Shown one piece after another: positions 35,726 through 44,633 of a stretch of 52,623 bases of DNA. A program made the translations under genes and the position numbers. Within the stretch, counting starts at the first letter, position 1, and every line of letters begins with the position of its first letter. Below the pieces are notes generated by a model that was given only the letters and a program-made list of their open reading frames with translations, searched no databases and was not told the origin of the DNA. The DNA is from Comamonadaceae bacterium (lineage in GTDB: Bacteria > Pseudomonadota > Gammaproteobacteria > Burkholderiales > Burkholderiaceae_C), in contig CANJWZ010000031.1 in NCBI GenBank assembly GCA_947478725.1, positions 1 to 52,623 on the forward strand, in the 5' to 3' direction.

Positions 35726-36963
35726 GTTGCTTGGCCCTGCACAATGCCTTTGTCTTTGAGCGCCTGGATTTGCGCCTGGGTCAAACCAAGACCACGCAGT
35801 ACCTCGTCAGTGTCCTGCCCCAGCGCCGGCGCGTTGCGATGCTGGCCACCGGGGGTGCTTGAGAGCTTGGGCACGATGCCAGGCACGGTCAGGCCGCTGC
35901 CGTCGGCCAGGGTGATGTGCTGCAACATGCCGCGTGCCGCGTAGTGTGGATCTGCTGCAATGTCGGCGATGGTGTAAATGCGGCCTGCCGGAACGGACGC
36001 CGCGTCCAGCGCTCTAAGGACGTCCGTCACGCTTCGCTGGGCGGTCCACTGGCCAATCGCGTGGTCAATTTCTGCAACGCGCGCCACCCGGCCGGCATTG
36101 TCTTTCAGGGCCGGGTCGTCGCCTAGATCGTTACGTCCAATTGTGTTCATCAACCTTTTATAAATGCTGTCGCCGTTGCCTGCTATCAGCGCATAGCCAC
36201 CATCACTGCACAGGTAGGCATTACTCGGCGCAATGCCCGGCAGGGCGCTGCCGCCGGGGCCGCGCACCGCGCCAAAGGCTGAATGCTCGGGCAGCAGGCT
36301 TTCCATGCAGTTAAAAACGGCCTCATACAGCGCAACGTCGATGACTTGGCCTGTACCGGCCGTATGGCGGTGGTGCAGCGCCATCAAAATGCCAATCACG
36401 CCGTGCAGCGACGCCAGCGTGTCGCCAATGCTGACCCCCACCCGTACCGGCACGTGGCCGGGCTCTGCCGTGAGGTGGCGCAGGCCGCCCATCGCTTCGG
36501 CCACCACGCCAAAGCCGGGGCGGTCACGGTAGGGCCCGGTTTGGCCGTAGCCGCTGATGCGCAGCATGATCAGGCGCGGGTTCAAAGCCTGCAGCACGTC
36601 TGGCCCCAGGCCCCAGCCTTCCATCGCGCCGGGCCTGAAGTTTTCAATCAGCACATCGATCTCGCTGGCCAGCTTGCGCACGATGTCTTGTGCCTCGGGT
36701 TGCTTCAAATCGAGCGCCAGCGAGCGTTTGTTGCGTGACTGCACCTGCCACCACACCGAGGTGCCATCTTTGAGCAGGCGCCAGCGGCGCAGCGGGTCGC
36801 CGGTCTCGGGCGGTTCGATCTTGATGACATCCGCGCCAAAGTCAGCCAGCGTTTTCGCGGCAAACGGGCCGGCAATCAACTGGCCCAATTCAAGAACTTT
36901 GAGGCCCGCCAGTGGGCCAAGGGTGGGCGAAAGGGGTTTGGCAGGCGATGAATCAGAAGTCAT
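35722..36963 (-). CDS. CaiB/BaiF family (class III) CoA-transferase
   Basis: Transfers CoA between carboxylic acids, 413 aa. GLKVLELGQLIAGPFAAKTL, DVIKIEPPETGDPLRRW and NKRSLALDLKQPEAQ are family hallmarks; D181 in SIGDTLAS is the probable catalytic Asp. It is the first gene of a three-gene operon with the lyase and VOC protein, suggesting that an organic acid is loaded with CoA and then cleaved. Confidence 0.88.
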   Translation of the reverse strand: MTSDSSPAKPLSPTLGPLAGLKVLELGQLIAGPFAAKTLADFGADVIKIEPPETGDPLRRWRLLKDGTSVWWQVQSRNKRSLALDLKQPEAQDIVRKLASEIDVLIENFRPGAMEGWGLGPDVLQALNPRLIMLRISGYGQTGPYRDRPGFGVVAEAMGGLRHLTAEPGHVPVRVGVSIGDTLASLHGVIGILMALHHRHTAGTGQVIDVALYEAVFNCMESLLPEHSAFGAVRGPGGSALPGIAPSNAYLCSDGGYALIAGNGDSIYKRLMNTIGRNDLGDDPALKDNAGRVARVAEIDHAIGQWTAQRSVTDVLRALDAASVPAGRIYTIADIAADPHYAARGMLQHITLADGSGLTVPGIVPKLSSTPGGQHRNAPALGQDTDEVLRGLGLTQAQIQALKDKGIVQGQAT

Positions 36964-37041
36964 TCCGCTATTGTCGGCCAGCCGCCTCCTTGGGTGTTGG
37001 TATTTGCCGCATAAAGGCTTCTTGCTTGGCGATGACCGGCA

Positions 37042-37350
37042 TCAGGCTTTTTTCACCGCTTTTTGGTCAATCAGGGCATCCAGATTTTTGACAATTTCAC
37101 TTTCTATCCGGTCCTTGAAAGCGCTCAGCAAAAAGCCCAGCCTGGCTGTCAAAACAAAGGTGCCCTTGTCGACCGTCATGGTACCGGACACGCCTGAACG
37201 GGTAAAGCTGCACATATCGGACGCGTCGCCTTCCTCGTAAGTGCATGCCATGTCAAATTTTGCCTCTGCCTCTTCAGCCCATTTGAAAGCCGTCTTGCGC
37301 GCCTCGCGCAGCGTCATGCCGTGCTGGCGAGTGATGTGGATGTCTGCCAT
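37042..37350 (-). CDS. Polyhydroxyalkanoic acid system family protein
   Basis: 102-aa protein matching the small PHA granule-region family (TIGR02610 type, from memory): ITRQHGMTLREARKTAFKWAEEAE at the N-terminus, then a beta-rich middle GVSGTMTVDKGTFVLTARLG and a C-terminal helix. Its role in polyester storage is assumed from relatives; no pha synthase gene is in the window. It lies 8 bp before the zinc peptidase gene's end on the same strand. Confidence 0.8.
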   Translation of the reverse strand: MADIHITRQHGMTLREARKTAFKWAEEAEAKFDMACTYEEGDASDMCSFTRSGVSGTMTVDKGTFVLTARLGFLLSAFKDRIESEIVKNLDALIDQKAVKKA

Positions 37351-37358
37351 GGTCTGTC

Positions 37359-38423
37359 CTAGGGTGTTGTTTTCAGTGCCTGATGGCGTTCGTCTTTGGA
37401 AAGCAAAGCAAGCTGCCGGACAGCCGCATAAAAGCGCTGCCAGTCCCTGCCGCCGGCTTCAAACAAGGCCTCAAAACCGGGTACGAGTTCATCGTAGGCG
37501 GCCTGGGCGCCAAAGCTGGCGTTGTTGGCCCGCGCCACCCAGCCGTCGTACCCGGCAAAGCCGCCCCACGAGCTTTTGAGCTGCGCATAGTCGCCTTTGA
37601 ATTTTTGGATCGCTATTGATTTAGCAGCAACTTGCTCTTGATTTTGTTGGTCTGAAGCCGGATTTGACAGATAAATTTGGGCCAAATCACGTCTTGCCGC
37701 GGCGGTCAATGCCCTGAACTGCTGGCGGCGCGTATTGAGTGCGGCATAGTCGTCCTTGGCGGCCTGACTGGCGTTGGCAGCCAGCCAGCGCTGACTGCCC
37801 AGACGCTCGACCGCCGTGGCAAACGATTCATTGAACATGGTGTCGTCGGCGGCGTAGACCACCTGGTGCGCCAGCTCATGAATGATCAGCCGTGCCAGTT
37901 CGCCTTCGGGGTAGTTGATGAAGGTGTTGAGCAAGGGGTCTGCGCCAAAGTCACCCAGCCAGTGCAGTTTGCCGAGCGTGGAATAGGCAGGTACGCCGTA
38001 AACGCTCACCTCCCAGCCTTCGCCTTGCAGTTGTGCCGCCTCAGCCCGCGCACCAGCTTCGTTGAAGTAACCCCGGTAGCCGACGCAGCCCGCCACCGGG
38101 AAGCACCAGGTTTTGAGCGTCAGTGAAAATTCGGGGGCGGCCACCACGTTCCACACCACCGCGCCTCTGGACAGGTCGGCGTAACGCGTGTAGCTGGCGT
38201 TGTCGGGCAGCTTGAGTTCAGTGGCGGCAAAGCTGCGTATACGCTGACTGAGCGCCAGCCGGGCCTTGAGCGCGTCAGGGGTTTGCGGGTCTGCCAGCAC
38301 CTCTGCCACGGGGCGCGCAGCGCTGAGCATCTGCATGTGGCCGCTGACGGACTGCCAGTAGTAACCCAGGCTGCTGCAGCCACTGAGCAGCATGGCCAAG
38401 GCCAGGGCCAGCAGTATCTTCAT
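37359..38423 (-). CDS. Lipoprotein zinc aminopeptidase-like protein
   Basis: 354 aa from ATG 38423, which overlaps the oxidoreductase stop (ATGA). The N-terminus is a lipoprotein signal with lipobox LLSGC. H182ELAH186 forms the HExxH zinc site. The rest (GCVGYRGYF, YGVPAYSTLGKLHWLGDF) matches the putative aminopeptidase family known from Proteobacteria. It likely works in the periplasm tethered to a membrane. Residues around DQQNQEQVAAKSIAIQ come from a stretch matching the AT-rich repeat. Confidence 0.85.
   Translation of the reverse strand: MKILLALALAMLLSGCSSLGYYWQSVSGHMQMLSAARPVAEVLADPQTPDALKARLALSQRIRSFAATELKLPDNASYTRYADLSRGAVVWNVVAAPEFSLTLKTWCFPVAGCVGYRGYFNEAGARAEAAQLQGEGWEVSVYGVPAYSTLGKLHWLGDFGADPLLNTFINYPEGELARLIIHELAHQVVYAADDTMFNESFATAVERLGSQRWLAANASQAAKDDYAALNTRRQQFRALTAAARRDLAQIYLSNPASDQQNQEQVAAKSIAIQKFKGDYAQLKSSWGGFAGYDGWVARANNASFGAQAAYDELVPGFEALFEAGGRDWQRFYAAVRQLALLSKDERHQALKTTP
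37609..37650 (-). repeat. AT-rich repeat translated within the zinc peptidase gene
   Basis: The complement reads GAGCAAGTTGCTGCTAAATC then AATAGC, close to the repeat core. It encodes DQQNQEQVAAKSIAIQ in a probable surface loop. Confidence 0.5.
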
Positions 38424-40528
38424 GCCAGCTTGACCTCGACAAGACAGTCGTAAAACACCGGGCCACGGCCCATGTCGGTCAGCTGCTGGCTGGTCAGCTG
38501 GTTGACATTGGTGCCGTCCAGGCCCAGCTTGCGCCACCAGATGCCCAGGCCATTGACCACACCGGGCCGGGCGCGCGCTGACACCTCTGCTTTGACGGTG
38601 TAGCTGCCGCGCTGGTTGAAGACCTTCAGCACGGCCCCTGTGGTGATGCCGCGTGGCGCTGCATCTTCTGGGTGGATTTCAAGCACGGGCTCCAGCTCGA
38701 TGTTGCGCAGGCTGGTCACGTTGACGAAGGTGGAGTTTAAAAAGCTGCGGGCTGGCGGCGAAATCATGGCCAGCGGAAAGTCTTTGGATGTACCGGCCGC
38801 CTCAAAGTTAGGCACATGGTCGGGCAGGCCGTCCAGGCCTTGGGCCTGCAGCCGCTGGCTGAAAAATTCGCATTTGCCTGAAGGCGTGTGAAACTGACCT
38901 TCGGCAAACGGCGCCTCGGGCAGCTTCAGACTGGCAAAGCCCTGGGCCAGCAGCTCATCGAAGTCCACCCTGTCGCCAAAAGCGGCGCGGCACAGCGTTG
39001 GGTCATCCTCCTGAAAACACGGCTCATCAAAACCCATGGCCGCGGCCAGTTCGCGAAAAATCTGTGAATTGGTTTTTGCCTGGCCCAGGGGGGCTATGGC
39101 CGGGCGGTTCAGCAAGACATCGGTGTGGCCGTACGAAGGATGAATGTCCCAGTGCTCTAACTGGGTGGTGGCGGGCAAGATGTAATCGGCGTAGTCAGCC
39201 GTGTCGGTTTGAAAATGCTCCAGCACCACCGTGAACAGGTCTGGGCGCGCGAAGCCCTGCACCACCTTGCCGGATTCCGGCGCAACCGCCACAGGATTGC
39301 TGTTGTAGACCATCAGCGCTTCAATTTTTGGGCCAAAGTCGCTAGAAGTTTCTTCTAAAAGGGCATGGCCAATCGTGCTCATGTTGATGGTGCGGGGCAG
39401 GTGGCCTGAGCGTAACTCGGGTCGTTCCAAGGCGGCTTTGTTGATCGGGAAATGCCCCGAGGCACTCATCAGCAAACCGCCGGCCCGGTGCCGCCATGCG
39501 CCAATCAGCGCGGGCAGGCAGGCCACGGCCCGGGTGGCGTTGCCGCCGCCGCGCACGCGCTGCATGCCGTAGTTCAGGCGGATGGCGGCGGGCTGCTGAT
39601 CGACAAGGCACTGGCCATAGTCGCGTGCCAGGTTCTTGATCTGCGCTACCGGTATGCCGCAAATGCGGGCTGCGCGCTCGGCGCTCCATTGCAGCGCACG
39701 CTCCTTCAGGGCCGGCCAGCCCAGGGTGTGTTGTTCAATGTAGGCGTGGTCCAGCCAGTCGTGGGTGATCAGCTCATGCATCACCGCCAGGGCCAGGGCT
39801 GCGTCTGTGCCCGGCAGCAGGGCAATGTGTTCGTGGCATTTTTCCGCAGTTTCGCTTTTGCGTGGGTCAATGCAAATCAGCTTGGCACCATCACGCTTGG
39901 CTTGCTGTGCGTAGCGCCAAAAGTGCAGGTTGCTGCCGATCGAGTTGCTGCCCCAGATGATGATGAGTTTGGCTTCTGCGAAAAATTCCACCCGCATGCC
40001 AACCTTGCCACCCAGCGTCTGCGTCATGCCCTCACCACCGGCGGATGAGCAAATGGTGCGGTCCAGCAGGCAGGCGCCTACGCGGTTGAAGAACCGGCTC
40101 GCCATGGCTTCACCCTGAACCAGACCCATGGTGCCTGCGTAGCTGTAGGGGACGATGGCTTCGGGGCTGCGCGCGGCGATGGGTTTGAGCTTTGCTGCGA
40201 TGTCTGCCAGTGCATCGTCCCAAGACACGGGTTCAAACTGGCCCGATCCTTTGGGGCCACTGCGTTTGAGAGGGCTCAAAAGCCTGTCCGGGTGATAAGT
40301 CCGCTCGGCATAACGCGACACTTTGTTGCACAGCACCCCGTCGGTTTGGGGATGCGCGGGGTTGCCCTGTACTTTGGTGGCAACGCCGCCCTCAACCGTG
40401 GTGAGCAGCGCGCAGGTGTCTGGGCAATCGTGCGGGCAAGCACCCCGGACCTGATACGCCGAGTGGCTGGCCGTCAGGCTGCTGACAACTTGCGTGGTGC
40501 TGGGGCTGATGGTGAGGGTGTTGGGCAT
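38420..40528 (-). CDS. Molybdopterin-dependent oxidoreductase (DMSO reductase superfamily)
   Basis: 702 aa with an N-terminal 4Fe-4S site (C31, C35, C39, C67; CPHDCPDTC and VLCNKV), molybdopterin-binding segments including IIIWGSNSIGSNLHFW and NSNPVAVAP, and a C-terminal molydopterin-dinucleotide domain (HPEDAAPRGITTGAVLKVFN). There is no Tat signal, so it is probably cytoplasmic. It resembles formate-dehydrogenase-like or BisC-like proteins; the substrate is unknown. It is divergent from the UbiA gene. Confidence 0.87.
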   Translation of the reverse strand: MPNTLTISPSTTQVVSSLTASHSAYQVRGACPHDCPDTCALLTTVEGGVATKVQGNPAHPQTDGVLCNKVSRYAERTYHPDRLLSPLKRSGPKGSGQFEPVSWDDALADIAAKLKPIAARSPEAIVPYSYAGTMGLVQGEAMASRFFNRVGACLLDRTICSSAGGEGMTQTLGGKVGMRVEFFAEAKLIIIWGSNSIGSNLHFWRYAQQAKRDGAKLICIDPRKSETAEKCHEHIALLPGTDAALALAVMHELITHDWLDHAYIEQHTLGWPALKERALQWSAERAARICGIPVAQIKNLARDYGQCLVDQQPAAIRLNYGMQRVRGGGNATRAVACLPALIGAWRHRAGGLLMSASGHFPINKAALERPELRSGHLPRTINMSTIGHALLEETSSDFGPKIEALMVYNSNPVAVAPESGKVVQGFARPDLFTVVLEHFQTDTADYADYILPATTQLEHWDIHPSYGHTDVLLNRPAIAPLGQAKTNSQIFRELAAAMGFDEPCFQEDDPTLCRAAFGDRVDFDELLAQGFASLKLPEAPFAEGQFHTPSGKCEFFSQRLQAQGLDGLPDHVPNFEAAGTSKDFPLAMISPPARSFLNSTFVNVTSLRNIELEPVLEIHPEDAAPRGITTGAVLKVFNQRGSYTVKAEVSARARPGVVNGLGIWWRKLGLDGTNVNQLTSQQLTDMGRGPVFYDCLVEVKLA

Positions 40529-40625
40529 TCACAGACTTTAGCTTGCCAAGAGGCATGCAACCTGGCAGCTGGCAAACATCACGGTCAGTTATGCTACCCC
40601 TTGACTTTGGTTGACACCTTCCAAT

Positions 40626-41501
40626 ATGCCTTTTTCTTCCCCTTTAGCCCTCATCAAGCTTGCCCGGCCGCACCAGTGGCTTAAAAATGGCTTTGTCTTT
40701 GCGGGCCTGATTTTCAGCCAGCGCTGGAGCGATGCCAGTGTGGCTGGGCAGGTGATGCTGGCGTTTGCAGCTTTTTGCTGCGTGTCCAGCGCGGTGTATG
40801 TGGTCAATGACTGGCTTGACCGCAAGCTTGATGCGCAGCACCCCACCAAGCGCTTGCGGCCTTTTGCCAGCGGGGCCGTGTCTGCATCTGCGGGCCTGGG
40901 CCTGGCAGGGCTGCTGCTGGCCGGTGGCCTGTGGCTGGCCTGGGGTAACGGCGTCTTACTTGCGCTGCTGGCGATTTATTTGCTGCTGAATCTGGCGTAT
41001 TCGCTGCGCCTGAAAACCGTGCCAGTGGTGGATGTGTGCATCATTGCCTCCGGTTTTATCTTGCGCCTGCTGGCGGGCACGGCGGCGGTTGGCATTGCGC
41101 CGTCCAACTGGCTGCTGCTGACGGGCATGTTTGTGGCGCTGTTTTTAGGCTTTGCCAAACGCAAGGCTGAAACCTTTCATGACCCCAGCAGCCGGCGCGC
41201 AGTGCTGGCGCACTACCCATCCGCGCTGCTCGACACCTTCATTGCCATGACGATGACCGCCACGGTGTTGTCTTACAGCCTGTTTGCCATCAGCCTTCAG
41301 TCACAGTCGCGCCATGGCGAGCGTTTGATCTATACCGTGCCGCTGGTGATTTTTGGCATGCTGCGCTACACCTACCAAGTACACCGTGGCCAGGGTGAAG
41401 ACGTGGCGCGCGACCTGCTGCGTGACCCGTGGATGGTGGTCACCGGCATCTGCTGGGTCGGGTTTTTTGTGTTGAGCCGGTTCTGGAACCATATCCTGTG
41501 A
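40626..41501 (+). CDS. UbiA-family prenyltransferase (decaprenyl-phosphate phosphoribosyltransferase-like)
   Basis: 291-aa integral membrane enzyme. LARPHQWLKNGFVFAGLIFS and the Asp-rich motif NDWLDRKLD followed by HPTKRLRPFASG match the branch of UbiA that transfers phosphoribose to decaprenyl phosphate. DVCIIASGFILRLLAG is the second conserved region. ATG 40626 is chosen over TTG 40611, though no good ribosome-binding site is visible. It is the first of four tightly packed envelope genes. Confidence 0.85.
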   Translation: MPFSSPLALIKLARPHQWLKNGFVFAGLIFSQRWSDASVAGQVMLAFAAFCCVSSAVYVVNDWLDRKLDAQHPTKRLRPFASGAVSASAGLGLAGLLLAGGLWLAWGNGVLLALLAIYLLLNLAYSLRLKTVPVVDVCIIASGFILRLLAGTAAVGIAPSNWLLLTGMFVALFLGFAKRKAETFHDPSSRRAVLAHYPSALLDTFIAMTMTATVLSYSLFAISLQSQSRHGERLIYTVPLVIFGMLRYTYQVHRGQGEDVARDLLRDPWMVVTGICWVGFFVLSRFWNHIL

Positions 41502-42433
41502 TGGCCAGCGGCGCCGCGCAGCGCTGGCCTGTCAAGCGGCTGCTGCTGGTATTGGGCCTGGCTGCTACAGCTTATGCTCTGGCGCTGCTGCTGTGGGGCA
41601 ACAGCGGCGGTGTTTCGTGGCGGGTGTTGTGGTCAGTCACCGGAATGCAAGTAGCTGGACTGTGCCTGCTCAGCTATGTTCTGCGCGGCTTGCGCTGGCG
41701 ATTCTGGATGGCGCACTATGACCGGCATTTTGGCTGGATTGAAGGCCTGCGTTTGTACCTGGCAGGCTATGCCTTCACGCCCACGCCCGGCAATGCCGGC
41801 GAGGCCATGCGCGGCCTGTTGCTGGCCAAGCAGTCCCTGCCACTGCTGCAAAGCCTGGCCATTTTTGGCGCTGAACGGCTGGCTGATTTGCTGTGTTTGC
41901 TGCTGTTGTGTGCTCCGGCACTGCTTTGGCTGCTGGAGCATTCGGCCCTGGACGGCATGCAGGGCCGGGTGACAGGCGTAAGCCTTGTGGCGCTGTTGGT
42001 GGGTGCCGTCTTGATGGTGGTGGTTTGGCGTCATCGCCAGCGATTGCTAGAGCGCTTTGACTGGTTGCAAGAGGCCTGGGTGTGTCTGTCGGTGCGTCCG
42101 CTGGTCTGGTTTGGCCTGACCCTGACCGCCTGGGCCGCGCAGGGCGTGGCCGTTTGGCTGATTTGCCGGGCGCTTGATGTGCACATGCTGCCGATTACAG
42201 CCATTGGCTTTTATGCTGTGGCGATGGTGGCCGGTGCCCTGTCGGCCTTGCCGGCGGGCCTGGGGGGCATGGAACTGGTCATGACCGGCCTGCTGGTAGC
42301 GCAAAGCGCCAGTACGGCCGCAGCCCTGAGCATCACCGTGCTGGCCCGACTGCTGACCCTGTGGCTGGCCGTGGCCATCGGGGTGCTGGCGCTGCTTTAC
42401 AGTGCCTTGATTCGAAAAGACATCCGTTTTTAA
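41501..42433 (+). CDS. Flippase-like integral membrane protein (UPF0104/LPG synthase TM domain)
   Basis: 310 aa, seven or eight hydrophobic segments. RGLRWRFWM, FTPTPGNAGEAMRGLLL and LSALPAGLGGMELVMTGLL are the conserved motifs of the lysylphosphatidylglycerol synthase transmembrane/AglD-like family, many of whose members are thought to move lipid-linked sugars. Start and stop codons overlap both neighbours by one base (TGATG, TAATG). Confidence 0.85.
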   Translation: MASGAAQRWPVKRLLLVLGLAATAYALALLLWGNSGGVSWRVLWSVTGMQVAGLCLLSYVLRGLRWRFWMAHYDRHFGWIEGLRLYLAGYAFTPTPGNAGEAMRGLLLAKQSLPLLQSLAIFGAERLADLLCLLLLCAPALLWLLEHSALDGMQGRVTGVSLVALLVGAVLMVVVWRHRQRLLERFDWLQEAWVCLSVRPLVWFGLTLTAWAAQGVAVWLICRALDVHMLPITAIGFYAVAMVAGALSALPAGLGGMELVMTGLLVAQSASTAAALSITVLARLLTLWLAVAIGVLALLYSALIRKDIRF

Positions 42434-43974
42434 TGACGACTCAACAAACGACACATTCATCTTTGGTAGCCCGCTGGCTGCTGGTGGCTGGCCTGGGCTC
42501 ACTGCTGCTGCGCTTGTACATTGCCAACACGTTTCCCATCACCGGGGACGAGGCTTTTTTCTACTGGTGGGGGGTCTACCCTGACTGGGGTTACTACGAC
42601 CACCCGCCCATGGTCGGCTGGCTGATTGCTGCCATGCGTTGGGCGTTGGGCGACAGTATGGGGTCCATCCGTTTGCCCGTGGTGTTGCTGCCCCTTGGCA
42701 TGGGTGCGGCACTGTGGTGGGGCTTGGCGGGTGTTGATAAACAGCGCGCAGCCTGGGCGGTGCTTTTCTTTTGGCTTGCCCCCCTGAACTGGCTCAACAC
42801 ACTGATCACGACTGACACGCCGCTGATTTTCTGGTCGGTTTTGTCGGCCGCGACCTTGATGCGTGCTGAGCAGCGCGAGCGGCCAGCCTTTGGGCTTTAT
42901 GCCCTGTCCGGCGTGTTCATTGGCTGCGCGTTTTTGTCCAAATATTTTGCGGTGGTGCTGGGGCTGACTTACTGCGGCTACTTTTTGATCTACCGGCGCG
43001 ACCGCCTAGCCGGCTTCGCGCTGCTGGTGGCCTGCGCCTTGCCCTTGGCCCTGATCAACATCGGCTACAACGCCTCGCACGGCTGGCCGAACATCATGTT
43101 CAATCTGTACAACCGCAACGAAGGCGCTGTGTTTGAGTGGCGCAAGCCGCTGATGTATGTTGGCATGATGGCTTATCTGATCACGCCAGCCGCTTTGTGG
43201 TTAGTGCTCAGGCACCGGCAAGCCATGGTGCGTATGGGTGCTGCCTCGAGCACGCACCGTTTGTTGGCCTGTCTGGTGCTGGTGCCGCTGCTGTTTTTTG
43301 CGCTGCTGTCTGGCAAAAAAGTCATTGGCCTGCACTGGGTGCTGTCGTTTTATCCCTTTGGGTTTGCGCTACTGGCGTTTGCGCTGCCGCTGGAAAAGCT
43401 CAAAACTGCAGCGCTCGGCTTGGCTGTGTTTGCCGGGCTGCATGTTGCCGTGGTGGGCGCTTTGTACATGACCTCGCTGGACACCTGGCGCACGACCGCG
43501 CCGCTGTCAAAAATCTACCCGCAAGTCATTCGCAGCTACAAAACAGCAGACATCCTCAGGCAGATTGAAAAACCGGGCGTGGTGCTGATGGCCGACGCCT
43601 ACACCGCTGCATCGATTTACGGTTTTGAACGTCGCCAGTACATGCCCGTGTTTGGGGTGGGGCGCTTTCATGCGCGGCAAGACGACATGGTTGTGGATTT
43701 TTCGGTTTACAACGGCAAAACGATTCGCGTCATCACGGGTGCTGTACCTGTTCTGGATGACTTCAAACCTTATTTTGAACAGGTTTCCGCGCTGACAGTC
43801 ATGCAAAACGGGGTGGCTTTTTATGTGGTCGAAGGCGTGGGGTTTAACTATCCCGCCTATCGCCAGGGCGTGCTGGGCGATATCTTCAAGCGCTTTTACA
43901 ACATTCCCAAATGGCTGCCCATGACGGGTTGCCCGTTTTGCGAGCGTTACTGCGGGCAGGTCAGATGCCCATAG
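42433..43974 (+). CDS. GT-C (family 39/ArnT-like) glycosyltransferase with a Cys-rich tail
   Basis: 513-aa polytopic membrane enzyme using a polyprenyl-phosphate sugar. The GDEAFFYWWG loop after the first helix holds the catalytic acidic pair, and YDHPPMVGW and TDTPLIFWS match ArnT/PMT relatives. The C-terminal tail is GCPFCERYCGQVRCP, with four Cys in about 13 residues, unusual for this family and possibly a metal or disulfide site. It overlaps the upstream gene by 1 bp and the downstream phosphatase by 10 bp. Confidence 0.87.
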   Translation: MTTQQTTHSSLVARWLLVAGLGSLLLRLYIANTFPITGDEAFFYWWGVYPDWGYYDHPPMVGWLIAAMRWALGDSMGSIRLPVVLLPLGMGAALWWGLAGVDKQRAAWAVLFFWLAPLNWLNTLITTDTPLIFWSVLSAATLMRAEQRERPAFGLYALSGVFIGCAFLSKYFAVVLGLTYCGYFLIYRRDRLAGFALLVACALPLALINIGYNASHGWPNIMFNLYNRNEGAVFEWRKPLMYVGMMAYLITPAALWLVLRHRQAMVRMGAASSTHRLLACLVLVPLLFFALLSGKKVIGLHWVLSFYPFGFALLAFALPLEKLKTAALGLAVFAGLHVAVVGALYMTSLDTWRTTAPLSKIYPQVIRSYKTADILRQIEKPGVVLMADAYTAASIYGFERRQYMPVFGVGRFHARQDDMVVDFSVYNGKTIRVITGAVPVLDDFKPYFEQVSALTVMQNGVAFYVVEGVGFNYPAYRQGVLGDIFKRFYNIPKWLPMTGCPFCERYCGQVRCP

Positions 43975-44633
43975 ACCAAACCCTCAAACAACCGGAGGCC
44001 AAACCGGTGGCCGAACAGGTGGTGATTGCCGCGTTTGACTTTGACGGAACATTGACCCAGCGCGACACCCTGATGCCTTTTTTGGCAAGTGGCCTGGGCT
44101 GGCCCCGGTTTTTACTGGCCTTGCTCGTCTGTTCGCCCTGGCTTGCGGCTTTTGCACTTCGGCTGATGCCCAACCATGTGGCCAAGCAAAAGCTGCTGCA
44201 GGTCACCCTGCACAACAAAACCACAGCGCAGGTGGACGACTGGACCAACCGCTGGCTGGATCAGAGCCTGCCTGGTCAATTGCGAAGCTGGTCGATGGCG
44301 CGGCTTGGCGAGCACCAGCAAGCCGGCCACTGCTGCGTGCTGGTCAGCGCATCACCGGACATTTATCTGAAGCGGGTTGCCCGCCAACTGGGTTTTGATG
44401 CGCTGTTGTGCACCGAAATGGCGTCAGAAAGCGGGCGCTTGACGGGCCTGATGACAACACCCAACTGCCATGGGGAGCAAAAAGTGCTGCGCCTCAAAGC
44501 CTGGATGGCAGAGCGCTTTGGCGTCAATGGCGGTGCTGAAGTTGTCTACGCCTATGGCGACACATCAGGCGACAAACCCATGCTGCGGATGGCAAAGCAT
44601 GCTTTTTACCGTGGGAAGCCTTGGCAGGCCTAA
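43965..44633 (+). CDS. HAD-superfamily subfamily IB phosphatase
   Basis: 222 aa from ATG 43965, inside the end of the glycosyltransferase gene. Motif I is DFDGTLTQRDT (D25, D27), motif II is VSASPD, and motif IV is YGDTSGDKPML. A hydrophobic stretch (FLLALLVCSPWLAAFAL) suggests membrane association. In this operon the natural job would be removing the 5-phosphate from polyprenyl-phosphoryl-phosphoribose, as a separate phosphatase does in mycobacteria; this is an inference from context. Confidence 0.86.
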   Translation: MPIDQTLKQPEAKPVAEQVVIAAFDFDGTLTQRDTLMPFLASGLGWPRFLLALLVCSPWLAAFALRLMPNHVAKQKLLQVTLHNKTTAQVDDWTNRWLDQSLPGQLRSWSMARLGEHQQAGHCCVLVSASPDIYLKRVARQLGFDALLCTEMASESGRLTGLMTTPNCHGEQKVLRLKAWMAERFGVNGGAEVVYAYGDTSGDKPMLRMAKHAFYRGKPWQA

